Below are positions 8,183 through 15,059 of a stretch of DNA of 64,000 bases, piece after piece. This DNA comes from Prado023 sp964418695 (GTDB lineage Bacteria; Actinomycetota; Actinomycetes; S36-B12; CAIYMF01): positions 62,001 to 126,000 of the forward strand of contig CAYQMN010000005.1 in the NCBI GenBank assembly GCA_964418695.1, in the 5' to 3' direction. Below the pieces are notes generated by a model. It saw only the letters and a program-made list of their open reading frames with translations, was not told the origin of the DNA and did no database searches. The first letter of the stretch is position 1. Each line of letters begins with the position of its first letter. A program made the translations under genes and the position numbers.

Positions 8183-9097
8183 CTACGTGGGCAACTGCTC
8201 GGTGTCCATCCAGCGAGGAACGATGATCGGGAGCCGTTCGCGGACCTCGCGACCGAACAGGATCTCGTCGACGTGACCCATGTTGAGCACGTCGATCAGG
8301 CGACACAAGTACGACTTGCCTTTGCCCCACCAGGTGTCACAGGCATCCACGATCACGAGGTGTTCGATCGCGATGCCAGTCTCGCGCTGGACCTCCAGCC
8401 GCTCGTACCCGTCCAGGCTGGTGATGTAGACGGCGTCGCTGATCCTCGAGCCGAAGGTTGTCGTGTAGTAGTACTCCTTGACCTCCCACATCGCGATGGG
8501 GTTGGTCGTCGAGGGGTAGGAGCCGTCCATCCGTCGTGACAGAGCCGCGTACAGCGAGCCGTCGTGGTCGATCACCGGGATCTTCCTTGGGTCGTAGTCG
8601 CACGGCCGTCCATCGAGCGCGTGCGCGATCAAGAGGTTGACCATGCCCGTCAAGTAGGACTCGGCGCGCTTGTGCCCCGTCTGCTTGTTCATCGGCACTC
8701 GCACGACGCCGTTGCCCACTGTGTACTCAACCGCGATGGGCTTGCCGTCCTTGAACACATCGACGCGGTTCGTCGCACCGACCTCACGCTTGACGGCCTC
8801 GTACTCGTGACGCGCCTCTGCGGCGACCATCAGGTTGCTTCGGACGTGCCCGTTGAGAACGCCTGCGCGATAGTCGAAGTAGTCCCGGAGCTTCAATGCG
8901 AAGACCGTGGGCTCGCGGACGGTCCCCAGGAGCTCCGTCGGCCGGTCCATCTTGACGAGGGCCGCAATCATGTCTGCCACGGTGAAAGTCGAGACTTGAT
9001 CCGACCCGCGCACGGAGTAGCCCATCGCCTCGCCGATCGCCCGGACGTAGGCCCAGAACCGGATGGACTCGCCTGCGAAGGCGCTGCTTCCCCTCAT
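8183..9097 (-). CDS. Putative type II restriction endonuclease
   Basis: A 304-residue protein without a family I can name with certainty. Its call rests on context and one motif. Context: the ATG overlaps by 4 bases the stop of a small XRE regulator, and a DNA adenine methyltransferase gene is divergent. Motif: Asp191, then 13 residues, then Glu205-Val-Lys207 (DG...WEVKEYYYTTTFGSR), which fits a PD-(D/E)XK nuclease core. Codon use is visibly less GC-rich than in surrounding genes (more TTG, TTC and AAG, and codons with A or T at the third position), suggesting horizontal acquisition. Recognition sequence cannot be predicted. Confidence 0.65.
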   Translation of the reverse strand: MRGSSAFAGESIRFWAYVRAIGEAMGYSVRGSDQVSTFTVADMIAALVKMDRPTELLGTVREPTVFALKLRDYFDYRAGVLNGHVRSNLMVAAEARHEYEAVKREVGATNRVDVFKDGKPIAVEYTVGNGVVRVPMNKQTGHKRAESYLTGMVNLLIAHALDGRPCDYDPRKIPVIDHDGSLYAALSRRMDGSYPSTTNPIAMWEVKEYYYTTTFGSRISDAVYITSLDGYERLEVQRETGIAIEHLVIVDACDTWWGKGKSYLCRLIDVLNMGHVDEILFGREVRERLPIIVPRWMDTEQLPT

Positions 9098-9333
9098 GAG
9101 CGCTCCTCGAATGTTCGCACCAGGTCCGACAGACTCGTGCCGAGCGCTTTTGCTACCTGCTCAAGCTCGACCAGATCGAGCCTTCTCGCGCCGGTCTCGT
9201 ACTTCGACACCACGGACTGCGGTTCGTCGATCAAGGCGGCAACCTCGCTTTGACTCAGCCCAGCGGCCTCACGAAGCTCTCGGAGGATGCCGACCAGCAC
9301 GGCGGTACGGGGGGACTCGATCGACTTGTCCAC
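9094..9333 (-). CDS. Controller-type XRE regulator of the restriction-modification module
   Basis: A 79-residue protein that is almost entirely one helix-turn-helix XRE domain: LRELREAAGLSQSEVAALIDEPQSVVSKYETGARRLDLVELEQVAKALG, given here only as a region (residues about 17-65). Its length is that of controller (C) proteins from type II systems, which activate the endonuclease gene and repress their own. The GTG start at 9333 is the best fit to this size; longer in-frame starts would run through the divergent promoter. The stop overlaps the endonuclease ATG (ATGA), a typical C-R operon. A palindrome sits 30 bases upstream. Confidence 0.75.
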   Translation of the reverse strand: MDKSIESPRTAVLVGILRELREAAGLSQSEVAALIDEPQSVVSKYETGARRLDLVELEQVAKALGTSLSDLVRTFEERS

Positions 9334-9362
9334 GACGACAATCCAAGTCAGCCGTGGCGAAG

Positions 9363-9377
9363 TATCCGAAAATCGGA
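9363..9377. promoter_or_regulatory. Palindromic operator between regulator and methyltransferase genes
   Basis: ATCCGA-AAA-TCGGAT, a perfect 6+6 palindrome with a 3-base centre, lies in the 68-bp divergent gap. It overlaps the expected -35 zone of the methyltransferase promoter and the start region for the regulator gene. An XRE dimer site is the natural reading (inference). Confidence 0.6.
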
Positions 9378-9388
9378 TGGACCCTTGG

Positions 9389-9394
9389 TAGGGT
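9389..9394 (+). promoter_or_regulatory. -10 box of the methyltransferase gene
   Basis: TAGGGT ends 7 bases before the GTG start with no ribosome-binding site between them, predicting a leaderless mRNA. The upstream palindrome (9363-9377) covers the position of the -35 element. Confidence 0.5.
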
Positions 9395-9401
9395 CGCTGT
9401 T

Positions 9402-10286
9402 GTGCCGGCCCAACTCGCACTCCTGTTCGCAGACGCCCCGACCCTGCACGTCGACCCCTTCAGGCAGCAGCTCTTGAAGTGGATCGGAAACAAGCAGCGA
9501 TTCGCGCATCAGATCGCGAGCCTGTTCCCGGCTGACATGGCCACCTACCACGAGCCCTTCCTCGGGAGTGGCGCCGTGCTCGGCACGCTTGCCCCCACGC
9601 GGGCTTTCGCGTCCGATGCGCTCAAGCCGCTGGTCGAGATCTGGATGATGCTCTCGGATGACCCGGAGCAGGTGAAGGCGTGGTACGCCGAGCGCCGTGA
9701 CTGCGTGACTCCCGACAACCGCGTCGAGGTCTACGAGCGCGTCAAGTCCCGCTACAACAGCAACCCCAACGGTGCCGACCTGCTGTTTCTGTGCCGCACC
9801 TGCTACGGCGGCGTGGTTCGGTTTCGTAAGGACGGCTACATGAGCACCCCGTGCGGAGCGCACGATCCGGTGCCCTCCAGGTCGTTCGCGGCCCGCGTGG
9901 ACGAGTGGGCGGCCCGGACCAAGGGGACCACGTTCCGACACCTCGACTTCCGGGAGGCCATCCGGCAGGCCGAGCGGGGAGATGTCGTCTACTGCGATCC
10001 GCCGTACACCGACACACAGGCCATCCTCTACGGGGCCCAGGCGTTCTCGCTGCACGATCTGATCGAGGAGGTCGACGCGGCCAAGGGTCGAGGCGTCCGA
10101 GTTGCACTGTCGATCGACGGGTCGAAGAAGTCCGGGCTGCACGAAGTCCTTCACGACTTCCCGGAGGGTCTGTTCCCCACTGAGGTCGCGGTCGCAGTAG
10201 GGCGGTCGATGCTGCGCCGATTCCAGATGACCGGTGAGACGTTGGAGGGCGAAGTGGTCCGCGATCGGCTCCTGCTGACCTACTGA
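9402..10286 (+). CDS. D12-class N6-adenine DNA methyltransferase
   Basis: Dam-like modification enzyme of 294 residues that transfers a methyl group from S-adenosylmethionine to adenine N6. The SAM-binding motif YHEPFLGSGAV is at residues 49-59, and the catalytic DPPY is at residues 199-202 (VVYCDPPYTDT), in the order of the D12 class. LLKWIGNKQRFA near the N-terminus is also typical. The GTG at 9402 is chosen because a TAGGGT box lies 7 bases upstream and the conserved region starts soon after. Divergent from a controller and an endonuclease-like gene, it presumably protects the host from that nuclease. GATC or GATATC-like targets are common in this class but the target here is unknown. Confidence 0.88.
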   Translation: MPAQLALLFADAPTLHVDPFRQQLLKWIGNKQRFAHQIASLFPADMATYHEPFLGSGAVLGTLAPTRAFASDALKPLVEIWMMLSDDPEQVKAWYAERRDCVTPDNRVEVYERVKSRYNSNPNGADLLFLCRTCYGGVVRFRKDGYMSTPCGAHDPVPSRSFAARVDEWAARTKGTTFRHLDFREAIRQAERGDVVYCDPPYTDTQAILYGAQAFSLHDLIEEVDAAKGRGVRVALSIDGSKKSGLHEVLHDFPEGLFPTEVAVAVGRSMLRRFQMTGETLEGEVVRDRLLLTY

Positions 10287-10520
10287 ACCTGGGCGCGGGG
10301 CACCAGTGGGGGCCGACCGTCGACCTCATGCGATTCACTGATTCGCTGTGGGCCACGTGTCAGGCCGATGGCCCGGTCGAGGTCAAGCGTCCAGCGGGAT
10401 CGCGCCACCACACCGGCGGCGGATGCGAGCCCGTGACCTGGCCGTCCGCGCTCCTCGACCTGGCCCGCGGCTGACGAGCAGGTGCCCGGACCCGGTGCCC
10501 GTCGGGGAGGATGGGCGACC
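10287..10520. other. Intergenic stretch after the methyltransferase
   Basis: These 234 bases contain one 48-codon open frame (10328-10474, MRFTDSLWATCQ...) with no clear ribosome site or recognisable relatives, which I do not call as a gene. A GGGGAGG ribosome-binding sequence for the next gene is at 10504-10510. No repeat of the tRNA-Ala 3' end is present, so it is not a visible attachment site. Confidence 0.5.
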
Positions 10521-11816
10521 GTGACCCAGAGTGCGGGCGACCGGCCGCGGGACGGACTCGCCGAGGCCGAGAGCCCCGAAGCCCGCCGGGCGCGGGCGCA
10601 GCGGCGCACGCTGCGGGTCATCGTCGCCAGCCAGGTGCTCGGTGGTGCGGGCCTGGCCGCGGGCGTCTCGGTCGGGGCGCTGCTGGCCCAGCAGATGCTC
10701 GGCAGCGATCAGCTGGCCGGTGTGCCCACCGCCCTGTTCACGCTCGGCTCCGCGCTGACCGCCTTCCTAGTCGGGCGGTCCACCCAACGCTGGGGTCGGC
10801 GGACCGGCCTGGCCGCGGGCTTCTGCGCGGCCGGCCTCGGGGCGATCGGGGTCGTGGTCGCGGCCGTGACCGACAGCGTGCCCCTGCTGCTGCCGTGCCT
10901 GCTGGTCTACGGCGCCGGCTCGGCCACCAACCTGCAGGCGCGCTACGCGGGCACCGATCTTGCGCTGCCCGACCGGCGCGGTCTCGCGGTCAGCATCGCC
11001 CTGGTCTCGACCACCGCCGGCGCGGTCGCCGGCCCGAACCTGATCCAGCCGCTGGGTGATCTGGCCACCGCCTGGGGGATTCCCGCCCTCGCCGGCCCGT
11101 TCATGCTGGCGGCCCTTGCCTACCTCGGTGCGGCGGTCACGCTGTTCGTGCTGCTCCGTCCCGATCCGCTTCTGCTGGCCCGCGACCTCGCGGAGCCGTC
11201 GGAGTCGCCCCCCGGGAACGGCGAGCCGGCGCCCGCCGCCGAGGCGCCCGGAGTGGGCGCGATGGTCGGCGCGACCGTGATGGTGCTCACCCAGATCGCG
11301 ATGGTGGCGATCATGACGATGACTCCCGTGCACATGCGGGCCCACCACCACGACCTCTCGCAGGTCGGGCTGGTCATCAGCGTGCACATCGCGGCGATGT
11401 ACCTGCCCTCGCTGGTCACCGGCGTCCTGGTCGACCGGGTGGGGCGGACCCCGATGGCGATCGCGGCGGGCGTGACCCTGCTCCTGGCGGGGATCGTGGC
11501 GGCCGTCGCCCCGGGCGACTCGCTGGGCCTGCTGATCCTTGCACTGGCCCTGCTCGGGCTGGGCTGGAACTTCGGCCTGATCGCGGGAACGGCCCTCGTC
11601 GTGGACGCGACCACCGCCGGCAACCGGGGACGGGTGCAGGGCGGCATCGACGTGCTGGTCGCCCTCTCGGGAGCCGGCGGCGGCGTCGCCTCGGGGCTGG
11701 TGATGGCGGCCAGCGGGTTCAGCGTCCTGTCGCTGGCCGGCGGGCTGCTCGCCCTGGCCCTGATCCCGGTGCTCCTGTGGGCCCGCCGCAGCGAGGGGCC
11801 CGCGCCGACGGGCTAG
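10521..11816 (+). CDS. MFS transporter
   Basis: Integral membrane protein of 431 residues with about twelve hydrophobic segments and a hydrophilic central loop (LAEPSESPPGNGEPAPAAEAPG). The major-facilitator loop between segments 2 and 3 is seen as FLVGRSTQRWGRRTGL, and the equivalent in the second half as GVLVDRVGRTPMAIA. Substrate is not evident. The GTG start is chosen for its GGGGAGG ribosome site and because the first membrane segment (LRVIVASQVLGGAGLAAG) follows a normal cytoplasmic tail. The stop codon overlaps the promoter-like TAGCGT of the next gene. Confidence 0.88.
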   Translation: MTQSAGDRPRDGLAEAESPEARRARAQRRTLRVIVASQVLGGAGLAAGVSVGALLAQQMLGSDQLAGVPTALFTLGSALTAFLVGRSTQRWGRRTGLAAGFCAAGLGAIGVVVAAVTDSVPLLLPCLLVYGAGSATNLQARYAGTDLALPDRRGLAVSIALVSTTAGAVAGPNLIQPLGDLATAWGIPALAGPFMLAALAYLGAAVTLFVLLRPDPLLLARDLAEPSESPPGNGEPAPAAEAPGVGAMVGATVMVLTQIAMVAIMTMTPVHMRAHHHDLSQVGLVISVHIAAMYLPSLVTGVLVDRVGRTPMAIAAGVTLLLAGIVAAVAPGDSLGLLILALALLGLGWNFGLIAGTALVVDATTAGNRGRVQGGIDVLVALSGAGGGVASGLVMAASGFSVLSLAGGLLALALIPVLLWARRSEGPAPTG

Positions 11817-11826
11817 CGTCGCGGCC

Positions 11827-12255
11827 ATGGACCAGCGCCTGACGTTCGTGACCTTCGCCGTGCGCGACCTCGCCGCTGCCCGGGCGTTCTACGTCGACGG
11901 GCTGGGCTGGGCGCCGTCGTTCGAGGTGGCCGGGGAGGTGATCTTCCTGCCCATGTCGCCCACTCTCGTGCTGTCGCTGTGGAGCGCCGACCAGTTCGAG
12001 GACGAGGTCGGTCCGGCGGGGCCGGCCGGAACCTCGGCGGTCACGCTCGCGCACAACGTGGGCTCGCCCGAGGCGGTGGAGCAGGTGCTCGCCGAGGCGG
12101 TGGCCGCGGGCGGCAGGGTCCTGCGGCCTGGGCAGCGCCGCGACTGGGGCGGCTACACGGGCTACTTCGCCGATCCCGAGGGATTCCGCTGGGAGGTCGC
12201 CCACAACCCGAGTCCGTCGGGTGAGGAGCTGCTCCGGGCGGCCGGGGTGCTCTGA
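11827..12255 (+). CDS. VOC family (glyoxalase-like) protein
   Basis: A 142-residue vicinal-oxygen-chelate protein. Two beta-alpha-beta-beta-beta repeats are visible: FVTFAVRDLAAARAFYVDGLGW at the start, and VLAEAVAAGGRVLRP...GYTGYFADPEGFRWEVAHNP at the end. The C-terminal GYFADPEGFRWEV is the usual metal-side motif. VOC members include dioxygenases, glyoxalases and antibiotic-binding proteins; no specific activity can be assigned. The TAGCGT box (11814-11819) lies 7 bases before the ATG and includes the stop codon of the upstream transporter, so the gene can have its own leaderless transcript. Confidence 0.85.
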   Translation: MDQRLTFVTFAVRDLAAARAFYVDGLGWAPSFEVAGEVIFLPMSPTLVLSLWSADQFEDEVGPAGPAGTSAVTLAHNVGSPEAVEQVLAEAVAAGGRVLRPGQRRDWGGYTGYFADPEGFRWEVAHNPSPSGEELLRAAGVL

Positions 12256-12461
12256 GGGACAGGCGACGATCCGGGGTGGGGATCTGGCCTTGCCCGAGGG
12301 CCCGCCGATCACGACCCCCTTTCATCGCAACCTCCCGCGTGGTCGGGCCTCGCCCGGATCGACCGGCGCTCGGCGGCGCGTCGGTAGAGCAGGGTCAGAC
12401 CTCGGGGGCAGCCCAGGAGGGCACTCCTCGCGGACCGCGCGTACCAGCGGCCCGCAACTCC

Positions 12462-12491
12462 TTGTGAGCGACCTGCGCTGGTCGCTACCTT
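12462..12491 (+). promoter_or_regulatory. Candidate promoter of the tyrosinase cluster
   Basis: TTGTGA (12462-12467), an 18-base spacer and TACCTT (12486-12491) lie in a 280-bp gap. They would start transcription near 12498, leaving a ~38-nt leader with a GAGGAG ribosome site before the ATG at 12536. Confidence 0.5.
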
Positions 12492-12535
12492 CCCCACGGA
12501 ATCCGCTCGCGCCCGCCCGCAGTGAGGAGCTTGCG

Positions 12536-14116
12536 ATGACTGTCACGCGACGCAACGTCTGGGAGCTCGGCGACGACTGGGCCGACGACATCCTCTGGTA
12601 CGCCCGCGGCGTGGCGGCCATGAAGTCCCGGCCGCTGGCCGAGCCGACGAGCTGGCGGTTCTACGCCGGGATCCACGGCTTCGACGTGGCGCGCTGGCAG
12701 CAGCTTGGCGCGCTCACCGCGTCCGACCAGCCGCCCAGCCAGGCGCTGCTGAGACGGCACTGGGTCCAATGTCAGCACGGGAGCTGGTACTTCCTGCCCT
12801 GGCACCGGGGCTACGTGCTCGCCTTCGAGGCCAACATCCGGGCTGCGGTCGTGGCACTGGGTGGCCCGCAGGACTGGGCGCTGCCGTACTGGAACTACTT
12901 CAAGTCCGGCCAGTCCGGGCTGCCCCCGGCCTTCGGCTCCCCGAGCTGGCCCGACGGCGCCGCCGACAACCCCCTGTTCGTCACGCAGCGCTACGGTCCC
13001 TACACGGATGGAACCGTGGAGGTGCCGCTCAGTGCGGTCAACCTCAAGGCGATGGCCGACCCGGTCTTCACCGGCGTGGCCAGCGGCGGCAGTCCCGGCT
13101 TCGGCGGCGTCGACACCGGCTTCGCCCACGGCGGCGCGGTGCACGGGGGGATCGAGTCGCAGCCGCACGACTGGGTGCACGGCCTGGTGGGTGGCGCCGA
13201 CCCGGCCGACCAGACGCTCCTCGGCGCGATGTCCGACCCCCGGACGGCCGGCCTGGACCCGATCTTCTGGCTGCATCACGCGAACATCGACCGGCTCTGG
13301 GAGTCGTGGAACCGGGCCCGGCCGACGAACGTGAACCCGACGGATCCTCCGTGGGTCCACGGCCCGGCCAGCGTCGGCCAGCGCGAGTTCGTCGCGCCTT
13401 GGCCCGACGGCAGCGAGTGGACCTATACCCCCGGCGACATGGTCGACATCGTCGGTCTGGGCTACCAGTACGACGACCTGGCGCCCGGGATGACGCCACC
13501 GCCACCGCCACCGATCCCGGTGCCGGCCGAGGTGGGCCCGGTCGAGGTGGGCGCGGCCCAGGGCGGCCTGGCCGAGGCGGCGATGGCCTCCGACGAGACG
13601 AGAGGCGCTGCGATGCCCGACGAGACCGACGTGGAGATGATGGGTGCCTCCCGCAAGGGCCTGACGCTGCGCGGCACCGGGGCTACGAGCAAGGTCGCCC
13701 TCGACCCCGAGATGCGCCGAAAGTCGCTGCGGCGGATGGCCGCGTTCGCAGGGAGCGACGACGCCCCGGCCGAGCGGGTCTACCTCAACCTGGAGCACGT
13801 CACGGGCAAGTCCGACGCCGCCGCGTTCCAGGTGTACGTAGGCGTGCCCGACGAGGCCGACCCGGAGCACGCGCACGAGGCGCTGGCCGGCAGCATCGCG
13901 CCCTTCGGCCTGAGCCAGGCCAGCGATCCCGACGGCGAGTCCGCCGGCGAAGGACTCACGTTCGTGCTCGACGTCACCGACATCGTGGGCACCGTCTATC
14001 TGGACAGCTCGTTCGACGTCGACGACCTCGAGGTCCGGATCGAGCCGCTGCGCCCGATCCAGGAAGCGGCCCAGATCAGCATCGGCCGCATCAGCATGTT
14101 CCGCCAGGGCGGCTGA
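12536..14116 (+). CDS. Tyrosinase (type 3 copper oxidase) with C-terminal polyphenol-oxidase-like domain
   Basis: Copper enzyme oxidising phenols to quinones; 526 residues. The CuA site has His47 (YAGIHGFD), His81 and His90 (CQHGSWYFLPWHRGY). The CuB site has His211 and His215 (HDWVHGLVGG) and the FWLHHANIDRLW motif at 247-248. After a proline-rich linker (residues ~322-330), a C-terminal beta-rich domain (ERVYLNLEHVTGKSDAAAFQVYVG) resembles the shielding domain of plant-type polyphenol oxidases. No signal peptide or Tat motif is visible. The ATG has a GAGGAG ribosome site. The next gene, a DUF2182 membrane protein, begins 13 bases after the stop, so the two are likely co-transcribed. Confidence 0.93.
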   Translation: MTVTRRNVWELGDDWADDILWYARGVAAMKSRPLAEPTSWRFYAGIHGFDVARWQQLGALTASDQPPSQALLRRHWVQCQHGSWYFLPWHRGYVLAFEANIRAAVVALGGPQDWALPYWNYFKSGQSGLPPAFGSPSWPDGAADNPLFVTQRYGPYTDGTVEVPLSAVNLKAMADPVFTGVASGGSPGFGGVDTGFAHGGAVHGGIESQPHDWVHGLVGGADPADQTLLGAMSDPRTAGLDPIFWLHHANIDRLWESWNRARPTNVNPTDPPWVHGPASVGQREFVAPWPDGSEWTYTPGDMVDIVGLGYQYDDLAPGMTPPPPPPIPVPAEVGPVEVGAAQGGLAEAAMASDETRGAAMPDETDVEMMGASRKGLTLRGTGATSKVALDPEMRRKSLRRMAAFAGSDDAPAERVYLNLEHVTGKSDAAAFQVYVGVPDEADPEHAHEALAGSIAPFGLSQASDPDGESAGEGLTFVLDVTDIVGTVYLDSSFDVDDLEVRIEPLRPIQEAAQISIGRISMFRQGG

Positions 14117-14129
14117 CCGGGGTGCCGCG

Positions 14130-14969
14130 GTGACTCCGCAGGCTCGGCAGCGCCAGTGCGTGCGCGCGCCCGTGCTGGCGGTGTGCGCCGGGGCGTGGGG
14201 GGTGCTGGTGGTCCTCGTCCTCGCGGGCGGGGGTGGAGCGGCGGCCCCCGGGACCGGGGCCGCGGTGGGCCTGTCCGTGGCGTCCCCGGCCCACCCGCAC
14301 GGCGGGGTCCTGGCCTCGCACTCCGGGCACGCAGCCTCGCCCGGGGCCGCGTTGCTCGGGTGGGCGGCGATGCTCGTGGCGATGATGGGACCGCTTCTCA
14401 TCCCGGCGCTGCGCCACGTCGTCGAGCGCTCCCTTCCCCGGCGCCGCACGCGGGCCGTGATCGTGTTGCTGGTCGGGTATCTGGCCGTCTGGTCGGTCGG
14501 GCTCCTGGCCCTCGCCGGGGCCTCCACCTTGATCCGATCGGTGCTCGTCGAGCCGGGGAGCGCCACGGCCCTCGGGCTCGCGCTCGTCGTCGCTTGGCAG
14601 GTCTCGCCGGCCAAGCAGCGCTGCCTCAACCGGTGCCACGCGCGCCCGCCGCTGGCCGTGGTGGGCCGCAGCGCCGATCTCGACGCCCTGCGCTTCGGGC
14701 TGCGCCAGGCCGCGTGGTGCTTCGGCTCCTGCTGGGCGCTGATGCTCGTGCCGCTGCTCCTGCCCGGCCACCACCTGACGGCCATGCTCCTGGTCGCCGG
14801 GTGGCTGTGGGCCGAGCGCTTGGAGTCCCCGGCGCCCCTCGCGTGGCGCCCGCGTGTGCCCCTCACCGTGCTGCGGGTGGCGCTGGCCCAGACCGGCGCG
14901 GGGCTGCGGGCCACGTCCGGTCCTGCCCGGCCCGGGATGCCTGCCCCGACTTCGCCGGCTTCGCCCTGA
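14130..14969 (+). CDS. DUF2182 integral membrane protein
   Basis: A 279-residue membrane protein of the DUF2182 family, sometimes described as a predicted metal-binding or copper-chaperone membrane protein. The family signature is clear: LVAMMGPLLIPALRHV, VLLVGYLAVWSVGLLAL, and WQVSPAKQRCLNRC with paired cysteines. The loop after the first membrane segment is His-rich (SPAHPHGGVLASHSGH), which would suit metal binding. It starts 13 bases after the tyrosinase stop, so a role in supplying copper to the tyrosinase is plausible but not shown. The GTG start has no strong ribosome site, fitting translational coupling. Confidence 0.85.
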   Translation: MTPQARQRQCVRAPVLAVCAGAWGVLVVLVLAGGGGAAAPGTGAAVGLSVASPAHPHGGVLASHSGHAASPGAALLGWAAMLVAMMGPLLIPALRHVVERSLPRRRTRAVIVLLVGYLAVWSVGLLALAGASTLIRSVLVEPGSATALGLALVVAWQVSPAKQRCLNRCHARPPLAVVGRSADLDALRFGLRQAAWCFGSCWALMLVPLLLPGHHLTAMLLVAGWLWAERLESPAPLAWRPRVPLTVLRVALAQTGAGLRATSGPARPGMPAPTSPASP

Positions 14970-15059
14970 TCGCTGCCCTCTTGGCCCTTCCCCGCACTCG
15001 GCCCGCCGGGCCACACTGGAGCTCGCACGCCCACCGGGGGGCGAACCACAGGAGTCCGC

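Noticed and set aside
10328..10474. 48-codon open frame
   Set aside because: It lacks a convincing ribosome site, recognisable motif or promoter; it lies in a short gap where such frames occur by chance.
7264..10520. Genomic island inserted at tRNA-Ala
   Set aside because: The restriction genes lie next to a tRNA and look less GC-rich, but no integrase is present and the tRNA 3' end is not repeated on the other side (10287-10520).
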